A stretch of 64,000 nt of DNA from Enterobacter mori (GTDB taxonomy: Bacteria > Pseudomonadota > Gammaproteobacteria > Enterobacterales > Enterobacteriaceae): positions 868,001 to 932,000 of the forward strand of contig NZ_CP104285.1 in assembly GCF_025244905.1 (NCBI RefSeq). The letters are read 5' to 3'. A model generated the notes under the pieces. It was not told the origin of the DNA. It worked only from the letters and a program-made list of their open reading frames with translations, and did no database searches. The translations under genes were made by a program, and so were the position numbers. Positions 32,288 to 43,653 of the stretch are shown here, piece after piece; position 1 is the stretch's first letter, and every line of letters starts with the position of its first letter.

Positions 32288-33631
32288 ATGTTTAGAATAA
32301 GAAAAGGACTTGATCTGCCTATCTCCGGCGTGCCTGAACAGCACGTCGCGCAAGGGGCCAGCATTCGTCATGTCGCTATTTTGGGCGACGATTATGTGGG
32401 GATGCGCCCGGCGATGCTGGTGAAAGAGGGCGATCGCGTCATAAAAGGCCAGGCGCTCTTCGAGGATAAAAAAAATCCGGGCGTCCTGTTTACGGCCCCG
32501 GCCAGCGGCACCGTTGTGGCGATTCATCGCGGTGAACGCCGCGTGCTGCAATCCGTTGTGATTCGCCTTGAAGGCGATGAGCAGAGCGAATTTGCGCGTT
32601 TTGATGTAGCCGACCTCGCGACACTCAGCCGAGAAGTCGTGCAGGCGCAGCTGCTGGCGTCGGGGTTGTGGACGTCACTTCGCACCCGCCCCTTTAGCAA
32701 GTCACCGGTTCCGGGAACCGTACCGGCGGCTATTTTCGTTACCGCCATCGACACCAATCCGCTCAGTGCGGATCCGCAGCCTATTATCCTGGCGCAGCGT
32801 AAGGCGTTTGATGCCGGGTTGACCCTTTTAACGCGGCTGACGCCCGGGAAGGTTCATGTTTGCCAGGCGAGCGGCGGCAAGCTTGGCGGCCACCCGCAGG
32901 GGCAGGTCACGTTTAATGAATTTGCTGGCCCGCATCCTGCGGGGCTGGTTGGCACACATATCCACTTCCTTGAACCGGTGAGTCTGGCAAAACAGGTCTG
33001 GCATTTGAATTATCAGGACGTGATTGCCATGGGGACGCTCTTTACCACGGGTGAGCTGTGTACAGAACGCACGATCGCGATTGGTGGACCGCAGGCGACA
33101 AACCCACGTCTGGTGAAGACGCTACCAGGTGCAGATATCAATGAGCTGCTGGCCGATGAAACAAAAGCGGGTGAAAACCGCCTGATTTCCGGTTCGGTAC
33201 TCAGTGGCCGTCATGCCGTTGGCGCGCAGGCTTATCTGGGACGCTTCCATCTGCAGGTGAGCATCGTTCAGGAAGGGCGCGAGAAAGAGCTGTTCGGCTG
33301 GGTTCTTCCTGGTGCAGAAAAGTACTCCGTAACCCGCACTACGCTGGGTCACTTCCTGCGCCATAAGCTGTTCAACTTCTCCACCAGCACCCACGGCGGT
33401 GAGCGTGCGATGGTACCCATTGGTAACTACGAGCGCGTAATGCCGCTGGATATTCTGCCTACCGTTCTGCTGCGCGATCTCCTTGCCGGCGATACCGACG
33501 GTGCGCAGGCGCTGGGCTGCCTGGAGCTGGACGAAGAAGATCTGGCGCTCTGTACCTATGTATGTCCAGGCAAATACGAATACGGACCCGTATTGCGCGA
33601 GGTGTTAACCCGCATTGAGCAGGAAGGATAA
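32288..33631 (+). CDS. nqrA: NqrA, Na+-translocating NADH:quinone reductase subunit A
   Basis: Peripheral cytoplasmic subunit of the sodium-pumping NADH dehydrogenase, involved in ubiquinone binding. 447 residues, with an N-terminal RnfC-like barrel region ([15 protein letters not shown]) and the conserved C-terminal [23 protein letters not shown]. First gene of a seven-gene operon. The ribosome-binding site is weak; the in-frame alternatives upstream hit a stop. Confidence 0.97.
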   Translation: MFRIRKGLDLPISGVPEQHVAQGASIRHVAILGDDYVGMRPAMLVKEGDRVIKGQALFEDKKNPGVLFTAPASGTVVAIHRGERRVLQSVVIRLEGDEQSEFARFDVADLATLSREVVQAQLLASGLWTSLRTRPFSKSPVPGTVPAAIFVTAIDTNPLSADPQPIILAQRKAFDAGLTLLTRLTPGKVHVCQASGGKLGGHPQGQVTFNEFAGPHPAGLVGTHIHFLEPVSLAKQVWHLNYQDVIAMGTLFTTGELCTERTIAIGGPQATNPRLVKTLPGADINELLADETKAGENRLISGSVLSGRHAVGAQAYLGRFHLQVSIVQEGREKELFGWVLPGAEKYSVTRTTLGHFLRHKLFNFSTSTHGGERAMVPIGNYERVMPLDILPTVLLRDLLAGDTDGAQALGCLELDEEDLALCTYVCPGKYEYGPVLREVLTRIEQEG

Positions 33632-33634
33632 CTG

Positions 33635-34870
33635 ATGGGCTTAAAACACCTCTTTGAAAAAATTGAGCCGCACTTTACCGAAGGGAAGCTCAAAAAGTAC
33701 TACCCGCTGTATGAAGCGACAACAACCATTTTCTATACGCCGGGGTTGGTGACGAAAGGCGCGGCGCACGTGCGCGACGCCATCGATCTCAAACGAATGA
33801 TGATCCTGGTGTGGTTTGCCGTATTCCCGGCCATGTTCTGGGGCATGTACAACGTCGGCTTGCAGACTATTCCGGCACTGCACCACATGTATGATGCGCA
33901 ACAGCTGGCGCAGGTGATCCAGTCCGACTGGCACTACCGTCTGGCGCAGTCGCTGGGGGTAAGCTTTGCGGCCGACGCGGGCTGGCTGAGTATGATGACG
34001 CTGGGCGCGGTCTTCTTCCTGCCGATCTATATCACGGTCTTTATCGTGGGCGGCTTCTGGGAAGTGCTGTTTGCCATTATTCGCAAACATGAGATCAACG
34101 AAGGCTTCTTTGTAACCTCCATTCTGTTTGCCCTGATTGTTCCGCCAACGCTGCCGCTCTGGCAGGCGGCGCTGGGGATCAGCTTTGGCGTGGTGATTGC
34201 CAAAGAGATCTTCGGCGGGACCGGACGGAACTTCCTCAACCCGGCGCTGGCGGGGCGTGCGTTCCTGTTCTTTGCTTACCCGGCGCAGATCTCCGGCGAC
34301 CTGGTGTGGACGGCAGCCGACGGTTTTTCCGGCGCGACGCCACTTTCACAGTGGGCGGCAGGCGGCGGCGAAACGCTGGTTAACAATGCTACTGGCCAGC
34401 CGGTCACCTGGTTCGATGCCTTTATAGGCAACATTCCGGGTTCCATCGGGGAAGTCTCTACCCTGATGATTTTGCTTGGTGGCGCGATCATTCTGTTTGG
34501 TCGCGTAGCCTCCTGGCGTATCGTCGCAGGCGTCATGCTCGGCATGGTGCTTACCGCAACACTGTTCAATCTCATTGGTTCTACTACCAACCCGATGTTC
34601 TCCATGCCCTGGTACTGGCATCTGGTATTGGGCGGTTTTGCTTTCGGCATGATGTTCATGGCAACAGACCCCGTCTCAGCCTCATTCACCGACAAAGGTA
34701 AATGGAGCTACGGCGTGCTCATTGGTGTGATGTGTGTATTGATTCGCGTGGTCAACCCGGCTTATCCGGAAGGGATGATGTTGGCCATTCTGTTTGCCAA
34801 CCTGTTTGCACCGCTGTTCGACTATCTGGTCGTGCGTGCCAACATTAAGCGGAGGAAGGCGCGTGGCTGA
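33635..34870 (+). CDS. nqrB: NqrB, Na+-NQR membrane subunit B
   Basis: A 411-residue integral membrane subunit carrying riboflavin and a covalently bound FMN. The flavinylation motif SGAT is visible with the acceptor Thr at residue 235 ([12 protein letters not shown]). About ten membrane segments, and a conserved N-terminal cytosolic arm. Starts 3 nt after nqrA, with AAGGATA as ribosome-binding site. Confidence 0.97.
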   Translation: MGLKHLFEKIEPHFTEGKLKKYYPLYEATTTIFYTPGLVTKGAAHVRDAIDLKRMMILVWFAVFPAMFWGMYNVGLQTIPALHHMYDAQQLAQVIQSDWHYRLAQSLGVSFAADAGWLSMMTLGAVFFLPIYITVFIVGGFWEVLFAIIRKHEINEGFFVTSILFALIVPPTLPLWQAALGISFGVVIAKEIFGGTGRNFLNPALAGRAFLFFAYPAQISGDLVWTAADGFSGATPLSQWAAGGGETLVNNATGQPVTWFDAFIGNIPGSIGEVSTLMILLGGAIILFGRVASWRIVAGVMLGMVLTATLFNLIGSTTNPMFSMPWYWHLVLGGFAFGMMFMATDPVSASFTDKGKWSYGVLIGVMCVLIRVVNPAYPEGMMLAILFANLFAPLFDYLVVRANIKRRKARG

Positions 34871-35657
34871 GGTTAAAAATAACGACAGCATCAGCAAAAC
34901 GCTGCTGGTAGTGCTGGTACTGTGTCTGGTCTGTTCCATCGTGGTTGCGGGGTCTGCCGTGGGGTTAAAACCGCTGCAGCAGGAGCAACGCGCGCTGGAT
35001 AAGCAGCGCAATATCCTGGCCGTCGCTGGGTTAATGCAGCAGGGGATGAGCGCTGACGACGTCTCAAAAATCTTTGCGGAACGCATTTCAGCGCGGCTGG
35101 TAGATTTAAAAACGGGTGAGTTGCTCGATAAAGACCCGACGAAGTTTAACCAGGCACAGGCGATCAAAGATCCGCAGATGAGCCTGACGCTAGAGGCCTC
35201 GCAAGATCCCGCTGGGATTAGGCGGCGAAGCAACCTGGCTGAAATCTATCTGGTGCGTGATGAGCAAAAGCGCATACAGGAGATGGTGCTGCCTATCTAT
35301 GGTAACGGGCTGTGGTCAGTGATGTACGCCTTTGTTGCTTTGAGTACGGACGGCCGCACGATTAAAGGGATAACCTATTACGACCATGGTGAAACGCCGG
35401 GGCTGGGGGGGGAAATAGAGAACCCTAACTGGCGTGCGCAGTTTGTCGGCAAAAAAGTGCTCGACGATAACGGTCAGCCTGCGCTGAGGGTAGTGAAAGG
35501 GGGCGCTCGTCCCGGTGATATGTTCGCCGTTGACGGCCTTTCCGGGGCTACGCTTACTTCAAACGGCGTGCAGCACAGTTTTGATTTCTGGATGGGCGAG
35601 CTGGGCTTTGGCCCGTTCCTGAAAAACGTACGTGAAGGAGCGCTGAATAATGGCTGA
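34863..35657 (+). CDS. nqrC: NqrC, Na+-NQR subunit C
   Basis: A 264-residue subunit with one N-terminal membrane helix (about residues 11-31) and a periplasmic FMN-binding domain. The covalent FMN motif SGAT has its Thr at residue 230 ([10 protein letters not shown]). The GTG start at 34863 follows GGAGGA by 6 nt and overlaps nqrB by 8 nt; a longer frame upstream runs inside nqrB and is not the real start. Confidence 0.96.
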   Translation: MAEVKNNDSISKTLLVVLVLCLVCSIVVAGSAVGLKPLQQEQRALDKQRNILAVAGLMQQGMSADDVSKIFAERISARLVDLKTGELLDKDPTKFNQAQAIKDPQMSLTLEASQDPAGIRRRSNLAEIYLVRDEQKRIQEMVLPIYGNGLWSVMYAFVALSTDGRTIKGITYYDHGETPGLGGEIENPNWRAQFVGKKVLDDNGQPALRVVKGGARPGDMFAVDGLSGATLTSNGVQHSFDFWMGELGFGPFLKNVREGALNNG

Positions 35658-36288
35658 TACCGGTGAACTGAAAGAAGTCAAAAAGGTGCTCATTGGCCCG
35701 CTGCTCGCCAATAACCCGATAACGTTGCAGGTGCTGGGTGTCTGCTCGGCCCTGGCGGTCACCACCAAGCTGGAAACGGCGGTGGTGATGACGATGGCGG
35801 TCACGCTGGTCACGGCGTTCTCCAGCATGTTTATCTCGATGATCCGCCACCACATCCCCAACAGCGTGAGGATCATCGTGCAGATGACGATCATCGCCTC
35901 GCTGGTGATTGTGGTCGATCAACTGCTACGCGCTTTTGCCTACGAAACATCAAAACAGCTTTCGGTGTTTGTCGGGTTGATTATCACTAACTGTATCGTG
36001 ATGGGCCGCGCGGAAGCCTACGCCATGAAGATGCCGCCGCTGGCGAGCTTTATGGACGGTATCGGTAACGGGCTCGGCTACGGCGTGATCCTGCTGACTG
36101 TAGGGTTCCTGCGTGAGCTGATTGGCAGCGGCAAGCTGTTTGGTATCACGGTACTGGACACGGTACAGAACGGCGGCTGGTATCTGCCGAACGGCCTGTT
36201 CCTGCTCGCGCCAAGCGCATTTTTCATTATCGGTTTGCTGATCTGGCTGATTCGTACGTTGAAGCCTGAACAGCAGGAAAAGGAGTAA
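35650..36288 (+). CDS. nqrD: NqrD, Na+-NQR membrane subunit D
   Basis: A 212-residue integral membrane protein with six predicted helices, homologous to RnfE/NqrE. The two related subunits D and E hold an iron centre between their half-helices; [20 protein letters not shown] near the N-terminus and [12 protein letters not shown] are family marks. Overlaps nqrC by 8 nt. Confidence 0.97.
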   Translation: MADTGELKEVKKVLIGPLLANNPITLQVLGVCSALAVTTKLETAVVMTMAVTLVTAFSSMFISMIRHHIPNSVRIIVQMTIIASLVIVVDQLLRAFAYETSKQLSVFVGLIITNCIVMGRAEAYAMKMPPLASFMDGIGNGLGYGVILLTVGFLRELIGSGKLFGITVLDTVQNGGWYLPNGLFLLAPSAFFIIGLLIWLIRTLKPEQQEKE

Positions 36289-36294
36289 CCGACA

Positions 36295-36891
36295 ATGGCT
36301 CATTACCTGAGTTTATTTGTGCGCGCGGTGTTTGTTGAAAACATGGCGCTCGCGTTTTTCCTCGGCATGTGTACGTTTCTTGCCGTGTCTAAAAAGGTCT
36401 CCACGGCATTTGGCCTGGGCGTGGCGGTCACCGTTGTGCTGGGGCTTTCGGTTCCGATTAACAACCTGGTGTTCAACTTCGTGCTGAGGGACGGCGCGCT
36501 GGTGGAAGGGGTCGATCTCAGCTTCCTCAACTTCATCACCTTTATCGGGGTGATCGCGGCGCTGGTGCAAATCCTTGAGATGATCCTCGATAAGTATTTC
36601 CCGTCGCTGTACAACGCGCTGGGGATCTTTCTGCCGCTGATAGCGGTGAACTGCGCTATCTTCGGCGGCGTCTCGTTTATGGTTCAGCGTGATTACAACT
36701 TCAGTGAATCCGTGGTGTACGGCTTCGGTTCCGGCATCGGCTGGATGCTGGCGATTGTCACCATGGCGGGGATCCGCGAAAAGATGAAATATGCCAACGT
36801 GCCTGCGGGTCTGCGCGGCTTAGGGATCACCTTTATCACCACCGGCCTGATGGCGTTGGGCTTTATGTCCTTCTCCGGTGTGCAGCTATAA
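36295..36891 (+). CDS. nqrE: NqrE, Na+-NQR membrane subunit E
   Basis: A 198-residue integral membrane protein with six helices in inverted topology to NqrD. Conserved [21 protein letters not shown] near residues 13-33 and the AVNCAIFGG motif (about 118-126) supply the Cys ligands of the D/E iron centre known from Vibrio structures. Confidence 0.97.
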   Translation: MAHYLSLFVRAVFVENMALAFFLGMCTFLAVSKKVSTAFGLGVAVTVVLGLSVPINNLVFNFVLRDGALVEGVDLSFLNFITFIGVIAALVQILEMILDKYFPSLYNALGIFLPLIAVNCAIFGGVSFMVQRDYNFSESVVYGFGSGIGWMLAIVTMAGIREKMKYANVPAGLRGLGITFITTGLMALGFMSFSGVQL

Positions 36892-36901
36892 GGGCTAACA
36901 G

Positions 36902-38125
36902 ATGGAAATTATTCTTGGCGTGGTGATGTTCACGCTGATTGTTCTGGTGCTGTCAGGGCTGATTCTGGCGGCGCGTGCGAAGCTGGTGAACGCCGGTGAT
37001 GTCATTATTGATATCAACGATGACCCGCAAAATCAGATCCGTACCCCGGCAGGGGACAAACTGCTCAATACGCTCTCAGGCAATGGGATCTTTGTCTCGT
37101 CAGCCTGCGGCGGCGGCGGCTCATGCGGGCAGTGCCGTGTGACGGTGAAAGAGGGGGGTGGTGATATTCTGCCTACTGAACTGTCGCATATCACAAAGCG
37201 TGAAGCGAAAGAGGGCTGTCGTCTGGCCTGCCAGGTCGCGGTGCGCCAGAACATGAAGATTGAGCTGCCGGAAGAGATCTTCGGCGTCAAAAAATGGGAG
37301 TGCGAAGTTATCTCTAACGATAACAAAGCCACGTTCATTAAAGAGCTTAAGCTGCGTGTCCCTGAAGGGGAGAGCGTTCCGTTCCGCGCGGGCGGGTATA
37401 TCCAGATCGATTGTCCGGCGCACACCGTGGCGTATGCCGACTTCGACGTGCCTGAGGAGTATCGTGCCGACTGGGATAAATTCAATCTCTTCCGCTTTGT
37501 GTCCGAAGTAAAAGAGCCGACGTTGCGCGCCTATTCCATGGCTAACTATCCGGAAGAGAAGGGCATTATCATGCTCAACGTGCGTATCGCCACGCCGCCG
37601 CCGAATGTGCCGAATGCACCGCCGGGCGTGATGTCGTCGTATATATGGTCCCTTAAGCCAGGCGATAAAGTGACGATCTCCGGTCCATTCGGTGAGTTCT
37701 TTGCCAAAGATACCGACGCAGAAATGGTCTTTATCGGCGGCGGTGCCGGTATGGCCCCGATGCGCTCGCACATCTTTGACCAGCTCAAACGTCTTAGCAG
37801 CAAGCGTAAAATCAGCTTCTGGTACGGGGCACGCTCCCTGCGCGAGATGTTCTATGATGATGAGTTTGAACAGTTGGCGCGTGAGAATCCTAACTTTACC
37901 TTCCACGTGGCGCTTTCCGATCCGCAGCCGGAAGATAACTGGACGGGCTATACGGGATTCATCCACAACGTGCTGTACGAAAACTACCTCAAACAGCACC
38001 CGGCACCGGAAGACTGCGAGTTCTATATGTGTGGTCCACCGATGATGAACGCCGCCGTGATTAAGATGCTTAAAGATCTTGGCGTCGAAGATGAGAACAT
38101 CATGCTTGATGATTTTGGAGGCTGA
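36902..38125 (+). CDS. nqrF: NqrF, Na+-NQR NADH dehydrogenase subunit
   Basis: The 407-residue electron-entry subunit. N-terminal membrane helix (about 2-25), a 2Fe-2S ferredoxin domain with [10 protein letters not shown] (about residues 70-79) and a later Cys in CRLAC, then FAD-binding RAYSMANYP and NADH-binding [12 protein letters not shown] and YMCGPPMM segments. Its stop overlaps the nqrM start. Confidence 0.97.
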   Translation: MEIILGVVMFTLIVLVLSGLILAARAKLVNAGDVIIDINDDPQNQIRTPAGDKLLNTLSGNGIFVSSACGGGGSCGQCRVTVKEGGGDILPTELSHITKREAKEGCRLACQVAVRQNMKIELPEEIFGVKKWECEVISNDNKATFIKELKLRVPEGESVPFRAGGYIQIDCPAHTVAYADFDVPEEYRADWDKFNLFRFVSEVKEPTLRAYSMANYPEEKGIIMLNVRIATPPPNVPNAPPGVMSSYIWSLKPGDKVTISGPFGEFFAKDTDAEMVFIGGGAGMAPMRSHIFDQLKRLSSKRKISFWYGARSLREMFYDDEFEQLARENPNFTFHVALSDPQPEDNWTGYTGFIHNVLYENYLKQHPAPEDCEFYMCGPPMMNAAVIKMLKDLGVEDENIMLDDFGG

Positions 38126-38127
38126 TG

Positions 38128-38328
38128 ATGCTGACGTTTCTGGCTACCTTTGCCGTCTTTGTGCTGGTGGTGCTCGGCATGTCATTAGGCTGGATCATCA
38201 AGCGTAAAAGCATTCAGGGCAGCTGTGGCGGTATTTCATCCCTTGGGATGGAAAAGGTGTGCGACTGCCCGGAACCGTGCGATGCACGGAAAAAAAGAAT
38301 GGCCCGCGAGCAGCAGCGCATTATTTAA
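38128..38328 (+). CDS. nqrM: NqrM, Na+-NQR maturation factor
   Basis: A 66-residue membrane-anchored protein (DUF539) with one N-terminal helix and four cysteines (GSCGG, CDCPEPC) suited to iron binding. In the family it is required to install the Fe centre between NqrD and NqrE. The ATG at 38128 is preferred to 38125 because of the GGAG spacing. Last gene of the nqr operon, translationally coupled to nqrF. Confidence 0.92.
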   Translation: MLTFLATFAVFVLVVLGMSLGWIIKRKSIQGSCGGISSLGMEKVCDCPEPCDARKKRMAREQQRII

Positions 38329-38341
38329 GTTTTTGTAGTCG

Positions 38342-38377
38342 TGTAGGTCGGGTAAGGCGAAGCCGCCACCCGACAAT
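38342..38377. repeat. REP/PU element after nqrM
   Basis: TGTAGGTCGGGTAAGGCG-AAGC-CGCCACCCGACA, a palindromic REP unit in the gap between nqrM and dinB. Confidence 0.85.
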
Positions 38378-38410
38378 TCCCACGCACACTTCTCAATCCT
38401 CGTTTCTTTA

Positions 38411-38426
38411 CTGTATACTTATCCAG
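38411..38426 (+). promoter_or_regulatory. LexA operator (SOS box) of dinB
   Basis: CTGTATACTTATCCAG matches the CTGT-N8-ACAG consensus except for one base in the right half (CCAG). It is almost the same as the E. coli dinB box and lies 20 nt before the ATG. Predicts DNA-damage induction. Confidence 0.9.
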
Positions 38427-38445
38427 TGATGAGTGAGGGCTTACT

Positions 38446-39504
38446 ATGCGCAAAATAATCCATGTCGATATGGACTGCTTTTTTGCCGCAGTGGAGATGC
38501 GTGACAACCCGGCGCTGCGGGATATTCCCATCGCCATTGGCGGCAGCCGCGTTCAGCGAGGTGTGATCAGCACCGCCAACTATCCGGCGCGCAAATTTGG
38601 CGTGCGCAGCGCCATGCCGACTGCAATGGCCTTAAAGCTTTGCCCTCATCTCACGCTCCTGCCCGGTCGGTTTGATGCTTATAAAGAGGCCTCACTTCAT
38701 ATCCGTGAAATCTTCTCCCGCTACACCTCACTGATAGAACCGCTGTCGCTGGACGAAGCCTATCTGGATGTGACCGACAGCGTGCATTGCCACGGCTCCG
38801 CCACGCTGATGGCCCAGGAAATCCGCCAGACGATATTCAACGAACTGAATCTGACCGCATCGGCGGGCGTGGCACCCGTGAAATTCCTCGCCAAAATCGC
38901 CTCTGATTTAAATAAGCCCAACGGTCAGTACGTCATCACGCCTGAAGAAGTGCCTGCGTTTTTGAAAACCCTACCGCTTGGCAAGATACCCGGCGTGGGG
39001 AAAGTCTCCGCCGCAAAGCTTGAAAGCATGGGGCTACGGACCTGCGAAGATGTACAGCTAAGCGATCTCGCCATGCTGCTCAAGCGCTTTGGGAAGTTTG
39101 GCCGCGTGCTGTGGGAGCGCAGTCAGGGCATTGACGATCGCGATGTGAACAGCGAACGATTACGGAAATCCGTCGGCGTTGAGCGAACCCTTATTGAAGA
39201 TATTCATGACTGGTCCGAGTGCGAGGCCATTATCACGGAACAGCTTTACCCTGAGCTGGAACGACGCTTAATCAAGGTCAAACCGGACCTGCTGATCGCC
39301 CGGCAGGGCATCAAGCTAAAATTTAACGATTTTCAGCAGACGACGCAGGAACATGTTTGGCCACGCCTCAACAAAGAAGATCTCATTGCGACCGCAAAAA
39401 AGGCATGGGAAGAACGACGAGGTGGACGAGGGGTGAGGCTGGTGGGTTTGCACGTCACGCTGCTGGATCCGCAGTTAGAGCGTCAGTTGGTGTTGGGACT
39501 GTAG
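38446..39504 (+). CDS. dinB: DinB, DNA polymerase IV
   Basis: A 352-residue Y-family translesion polymerase. Catalytic carboxylates D8 (HVDMDCFFA) and D103/E104 ([10 protein letters not shown]), the helix-hairpin-helix region ([16 protein letters not shown]) and the little-finger domain are present. The C-terminal sequence QLVLGL is the beta-clamp binding peptide. Length 352 (E. coli 351). SOS-controlled by the LexA box upstream. Confidence 0.98.
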   Translation: MRKIIHVDMDCFFAAVEMRDNPALRDIPIAIGGSRVQRGVISTANYPARKFGVRSAMPTAMALKLCPHLTLLPGRFDAYKEASLHIREIFSRYTSLIEPLSLDEAYLDVTDSVHCHGSATLMAQEIRQTIFNELNLTASAGVAPVKFLAKIASDLNKPNGQYVITPEEVPAFLKTLPLGKIPGVGKVSAAKLESMGLRTCEDVQLSDLAMLLKRFGKFGRVLWERSQGIDDRDVNSERLRKSVGVERTLIEDIHDWSECEAIITEQLYPELERRLIKVKPDLLIARQGIKLKFNDFQQTTQEHVWPRLNKEDLIATAKKAWEERRGGRGVRLVGLHVTLLDPQLERQLVLGL

Positions 39505-39515
39505 ATTACGCTAAT

Positions 39516-39548
39516 CGTAGGCCCGGTAAGCGTAGCGCCACCGGGCAA
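39516..39548. repeat. REP/PU element between dinB and pepD
   Basis: CGTAGGCCCGGTAAGCG-TAGC-GCCACCGGGC, a REP unit placed between the convergent 3' ends. Confidence 0.85.
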
Positions 39549-39559
39549 CAGACGACGAA

Positions 39560-41017
39560 TTATTTCGCAGGGATCGCTTTCAGCAGTTCCGTCAGCAGCG
39601 TCCAGTAATGACCGACGCTTTCAATGTGAACCTGCTCATCCGGCGAGTGTGGACCGGTAATGGTTGGCCCGATAGACACCATGTCCATGTCCGGATACGG
39701 TTTCTTGAACAGACCACATTCCAGACCGGCGTGGATAACCTGAATGTTCGGGGTGCTGTTGAACAGGCGCTGGTATGTTTCACGCACCAGTGCCATGACC
39801 GGAGAACTTGCGTCCGGCTGCCAGCCCGGGTAGCTGCCTTTAGCGGAGGTTTTTGCGCCCGCCAGCGAGCCCAGAGACTCCAGCATGCTCACCACGTACT
39901 CTTTACCGCTGTCGATCAGGGAACGGATCAGGCAGATGATCTCTGCGCTGTCGTCGCCCATGGTCACCACGCCCACGTTCAGGGAGGTTTCCACCACGCC
40001 TTTCGCGACGTCAGAATTGCGGATCACGCCGTTTGGCGTCGCGTTCAGCAACTGAACGAAGCTGTTGCGAGACTGCGCGGTCAGGGCGGCTTTATCCGTG
40101 GTCACAGATTCCAGCACTACGGTCAGGTTCTTCTCTTTCTCAGAAAGTTCGTTTTTCAGGATATCGAGATAAACGCTGGAGAGCTTTTTCAGCTCATCTG
40201 CTTTTTCCGCCGGAACGGCTACGGTGGCGAAGGCTTCGCGTGGGATCGCGTTACGCAGCGTACCGCCGTTGAAATCGACCAGACGAAGATCCAGCTCAGC
40301 CGCGTGACCCGCCAGGAAGCGTGCCAGCAGTTTGTTGGCGTTGCCGAGGCCCAGATGAATATCACCGCCGGAGTGGCCGCCTTTCAGCCCTTTCAGCGTC
40401 AGCTTGAAGGTCTGGTAGCCTGCAGGAATCGCTTCACGAGACAGCGGCAGGGTAGAGATGAAATCAATCCCACCCGCGCAGCCCATGTAGATCTCGCCTT
40501 CTTCTTCGGAGTCGGTGTTGATCAGGATATCCGCCTGCAGCCAGTTGGCCTGCAGACCGAAGGCGCCGTCCATGCCCGCTTCTTCGGTCATGGTCAGCAG
40601 TACTTCCAGCGGACCGTGCTCAACGCTGTCGTTGGCCAGCACCGCCAGCGCAGAGGCCATACCGATGCCGTTATCCGCGCCCAGCGTGGTGCCGCGCGCT
40701 TTCACCCAGTCGCCGTCGATGTACGGTTGAATCGGGTCTTTGGTGAAGTCGTGAACGGTATCGTTGTTTTTCTGCGGAACCATGTCCAGGTGCGCCTGCA
40801 GCACAACCGGTTTACGGTTTTCCATGCCTGCGGTGGCGGGCTTGCGGATCAAAATGTTGCCAACCTGGTCGCGCTCAGCGTGCAGACCTTTTTCCTTCGC
40901 CCAACCCATAATGTGTTCGGCAAGCTGTTCTTCATGGTAGGAAGGGTGTGGAATGGAACAGATTTTGGCAAAAATATCCCACAGCGGTTGTGGAGATAAT
41001 TGAGACAGTTCAGACAC
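39560..41017 (-). CDS. pepD: PepD, aminoacyl-histidine dipeptidase (peptidase D)
   Basis: Cytosolic zinc dipeptidase of the M20 family that splits Xaa-His and many other dipeptides. 485 residues as in E. coli. Metal-binding motifs are visible: HLDMVPQ, LGADNGIGMA and TEEAGMDGAFGL; the dimerisation domain follows at about residues 185-385. Convergent to dinB across a REP element. Confidence 0.97.
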   Translation of the reverse strand: MSELSQLSPQPLWDIFAKICSIPHPSYHEEQLAEHIMGWAKEKGLHAERDQVGNILIRKPATAGMENRKPVVLQAHLDMVPQKNNDTVHDFTKDPIQPYIDGDWVKARGTTLGADNGIGMASALAVLANDSVEHGPLEVLLTMTEEAGMDGAFGLQANWLQADILINTDSEEEGEIYMGCAGGIDFISTLPLSREAIPAGYQTFKLTLKGLKGGHSGGDIHLGLGNANKLLARFLAGHAAELDLRLVDFNGGTLRNAIPREAFATVAVPAEKADELKKLSSVYLDILKNELSEKEKNLTVVLESVTTDKAALTAQSRNSFVQLLNATPNGVIRNSDVAKGVVETSLNVGVVTMGDDSAEIICLIRSLIDSGKEYVVSMLESLGSLAGAKTSAKGSYPGWQPDASSPVMALVRETYQRLFNSTPNIQVIHAGLECGLFKKPYPDMDMVSIGPTITGPHSPDEQVHIESVGHYWTLLTELLKAIPAK

Positions 41018-41204
41018 GATAAGTCTCCTTGTCGATGCGCTGCAACAGGGTTGCAGGTCACAGAGTTAGCAGGTTAATAGTTACCACAAGACAGGCTTGC
41101 GAGATGCATCTGAGAATACCACTTTCTCCGACGGCGGGTAGCATAAAGCATGTAAAAACTCAGGCTCGGGGCGCTAAACACTGGTTTTTAGTGCGTCAGA
41201 TCTC

Positions 41205-41210
41205 TATAAT
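41205..41210 (+). promoter_or_regulatory. Candidate -10 box of gpt
   Basis: TATAAT with a poor match (TGGTTT) at the -35 position, about 65 nt before the gpt ATG. The 259-nt gap between pepD and gpt otherwise holds no gene. Confidence 0.4.
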
Positions 41211-41276
41211 CTCGCGCAACCTATTTCCCCCTCGAACACTTTTTAAGCCGTATATAAACAGGCTGGGACACTTCAC

Positions 41277-41735
41277 ATGAGCGAAAAATACGTCGTCACC
41301 TGGGACATGTTGCAGATTCACGCACGCAAACTGGCTGCGCGCCTGATGCCTTCCGAACAGTGGAAAGGCATTATTGCCGTTAGCCGCGGCGGTCTGGTAC
41401 CGGGGGCGCTGTTGGCACGTGAGCTGGGTATTCGTCATGTCGATACCGTATGTATCTCCAGCTATGACCACGACAACCAGCGCGAGCTGACCGTGCTAAA
41501 ACGCGCGGAAGGCGACGGTGAAGGCTTCATCGTTATTGACGATCTGGTCGATACCGGTGGTACCGCGGTGGCTATCCGTGAAATGTATCCAAAAGCGCAC
41601 TTCGTCACGATCTTTGCAAAACCGGCGGGTCGCCCACTGGTTGACGATTACGTGATTGATATCCCGCAGGATACCTGGATTGAACAGCCATGGGATATGG
41701 GCGTGGTCTTCGTACCGCCTATTTCAGGCCGTTAA
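41277..41735 (+). CDS. gpt: Gpt, xanthine-guanine phosphoribosyltransferase
   Basis: Purine-salvage enzyme converting guanine and xanthine (and hypoxanthine weakly) with PRPP to nucleotides; membrane-associated in E. coli. 152 residues, identical length. The PRPP-binding motif [12 protein letters not shown] is at about residues 85-96, and the flexible loop [10 protein letters not shown] is intact. Confidence 0.98.
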   Translation: MSEKYVVTWDMLQIHARKLAARLMPSEQWKGIIAVSRGGLVPGALLARELGIRHVDTVCISSYDHDNQRELTVLKRAEGDGEGFIVIDDLVDTGGTAVAIREMYPKAHFVTIFAKPAGRPLVDDYVIDIPQDTWIEQPWDMGVVFVPPISGR

Positions 41736-41754
41736 TCCCAGTACGTAACTTTAC

Positions 41755-41787
41755 ACGCCCGGCCATGCCGGGCGTTGTTCTTTTTAT
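41755..41787 (+). terminator. Terminator of gpt
   Basis: Perfect 9-bp stem ACGCCCGGC-CAT-GCCGGGCGT followed by TGTTCTTTTT. Confidence 0.88.
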
Positions 41788-41839
41788 CCTGCCACGCGTT
41801 ACAATGGACGTTATATGACGTATCCATGGAGGCAACGCA

Positions 41840-43084
41840 ATGACGCAGGCGAATCTCACCGAAACTCTTTTTAAACCCCGTTTCAAACACCCTGAAACGT
41901 CGACGCTGGTGCGTCGGTTTAATCCGGGGACCATGCCTGCCGTCCAGTCTGCGTTAGACGGTAAAAACGTGCCCCACTGGTATCGCATGATTAACCGCCT
42001 GATGTGGATCTGGCGTGGTATCGATCCGCGTGAAATCCTTGACGTGCAGGCGCGTATCGTCATGAGCGAATCTGAACGGACCGACAGCGAGCTTTACGAT
42101 ACGGTGGTGGGCTATCGCGGCGGCAACTGGATCTATGAATGGTCGAAGCAGGCGATGCTCTGGCAGCAAAAAGCCAGCCAGGAAGAGGATGCCACGCGTA
42201 GCGGCAAGCACTGGCTGCATGCGGCCAATCTCTATGCCATTGCCGCGTATCCACATCTGAAAGGTGATGAACTGGCAGAGCAGGCCCAGGCGCTGGCGAA
42301 CCGTGCATATGAAGAGGCGGCGCAGCGTTTGCCGGGCCAGATGCGCGAGCTTGAATTCAACATTCCAGGTGGCGCACCCGTCACCGGGTTCCTGCATATG
42401 CCTGAAGGCGACGGCCCGTTCCCGACCGTACTGATGTGCGGTGGGCTGGATTCCCTGCAAATCGATTATTACAGCCTTTTTGAGCGCTACTTTGCACCAA
42501 AAGGGATTGCGATGCTGACGCTTGACATGCCTTCTATTGGCTTCTCGTCGAAGTGGAAATTGACTCAGGATTCGAGCCTGCTGCACCAGCATGCGCTTAA
42601 AGCACTGGAGAATATTCCCTGGGTTGACCATACCCGCGTGGCGGCTTTTGGCTTCCGATTTGGGGCGAACGTTGCGGTGCGTCTGGCCTATCTTGAATCC
42701 TCACGCCTGAAGGCTGTGGCCTGTCTGGGTCCGGTGGTTCACGCACTGCTCAGCGATCCTGCCCGTCAGGGCAGCGTACCGGAGATGTACCTTGATGTGC
42801 TGGCTAGTCGTCTTGGCATGCATGATGCATCAGACGAAGCGCTGCGCGTTGAGCTCAATCGTTACTCGTTAAAAACGCAGGGGTTGCTGGGACGCCGCTG
42901 CCCAACGCCGATGCTGTCAGGTTTCTGGAAAAACGATCCCTTCAGCCCGGAGGAGGAGTCGCGATTAATCACGTCGTCATCTTCGGATGGCAAATTGCTT
43001 GAAGTGCCATTCAGTCCGGTGTATCAGAATTTTGACAAGGCGTTAAAAGAGATTACACGCTGGATCGCGCAGAGATTGTGTTAA
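41840..43084 (+). CDS. frsA: FrsA (YafA), fermentation-respiration switch protein
   Basis: A 414-residue alpha/beta-hydrolase-fold protein. In E. coli it binds the unphosphorylated form of enzyme IIA-Glc and shifts metabolism toward fermentation; esterase and decarboxylase activities have been debated. The nucleophile elbow reads FGFRFG, so the usual Ser is absent, as in the E. coli protein. Preceded by GGAGGC. Between gpt and crl as in E. coli. Confidence 0.96.
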   Translation: MTQANLTETLFKPRFKHPETSTLVRRFNPGTMPAVQSALDGKNVPHWYRMINRLMWIWRGIDPREILDVQARIVMSESERTDSELYDTVVGYRGGNWIYEWSKQAMLWQQKASQEEDATRSGKHWLHAANLYAIAAYPHLKGDELAEQAQALANRAYEEAAQRLPGQMRELEFNIPGGAPVTGFLHMPEGDGPFPTVLMCGGLDSLQIDYYSLFERYFAPKGIAMLTLDMPSIGFSSKWKLTQDSSLLHQHALKALENIPWVDHTRVAAFGFRFGANVAVRLAYLESSRLKAVACLGPVVHALLSDPARQGSVPEMYLDVLASRLGMHDASDEALRVELNRYSLKTQGLLGRRCPTPMLSGFWKNDPFSPEEESRLITSSSSDGKLLEVPFSPVYQNFDKALKEITRWIAQRLC

Positions 43085-43141
43085 TAGATTGCTAAATTTT
43101 GATGGTTTGGTAAAACAGTGGCTTCACAAAAGGAGATCGCA

Positions 43142-43543
43142 ATGACGTTACCGAGTGGACATCCGAAAAGTAGACTGATCAAGAAGTTCATGGCTCTTGG
43201 CCCGTATATTCGAGAAGATCAGTGTGAAGAGAATCGCTTTTTTTTCGACTGCCTGGCTGTTTGCGTCAACGTGAAGCCTGCACCCGAAAAACGTGAATTC
43301 TGGGGCTGGTGGATGGAAATGGAAGCAGAGGAAAAACGCTTTACCTATAGCTACCAGTTTGGCCTGTTTAACAAAGACGGTTACTGGCAAGCGGCGCCTA
43401 TTAAAGATCAGGAAGTGATCGACCGCCTGGAACATACGCTGAAAGAGTACCTCGGCAAGGCTAGCGCGCTGCTGGCAACGCTGGATCTGAAGCTGGAGCC
43501 TGCGGATGATTTTTCCAGCGAGGCGGTTAAGCTGACCGCCTGA
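43142..43543 (+). CDS. crl: Crl, sigma S assembly factor
   Basis: A 133-residue protein that binds sigma S and promotes its association with core RNA polymerase, favouring stationary-phase and curli genes. Conserved [12 protein letters not shown] (about residues 56-67) and [11 protein letters not shown] match the family. Start at 43142 after AAAGGAGATCGC, giving [12 protein letters not shown] as in E. coli. Confidence 0.97.
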   Translation: MTLPSGHPKSRLIKKFMALGPYIREDQCEENRFFFDCLAVCVNVKPAPEKREFWGWWMEMEAEEKRFTYSYQFGLFNKDGYWQAAPIKDQEVIDRLEHTLKEYLGKASALLATLDLKLEPADDFSSEAVKLTA

Positions 43544-43552
43544 TAGTCTTCT

Positions 43553-43573
43553 CCCTCTCCCTGTGGGAGAGGG
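43553..43573. repeat. Dispersed palindromic repeat after crl
   Basis: CCCTCTCCC-TGT-GGGAGAGGG, followed by GTCCGGTTGAGGG. This is a common extragenic palindrome family in enteric genomes, distinct from the three REP units above. Confidence 0.7.
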
Positions 43574-43612
43574 TCCGGTTGAGGGCACCAGACCGCATTA
43601 ATCCCCGACAAT

Positions 43613-43642
43613 AAAAAAACCGGCATCAAGCCGGTTTTTTTA
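43613..43642. terminator. Bidirectional terminator between crl and phoE
   Basis: AAAAAAACCGGC-ATCAA-GCCGGTTTTTTT, a symmetric stem with A- and T-runs; it serves phoE on the minus strand and crl on the plus strand. Confidence 0.9.
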
Positions 43643-43653
43643 TTTCCACACGA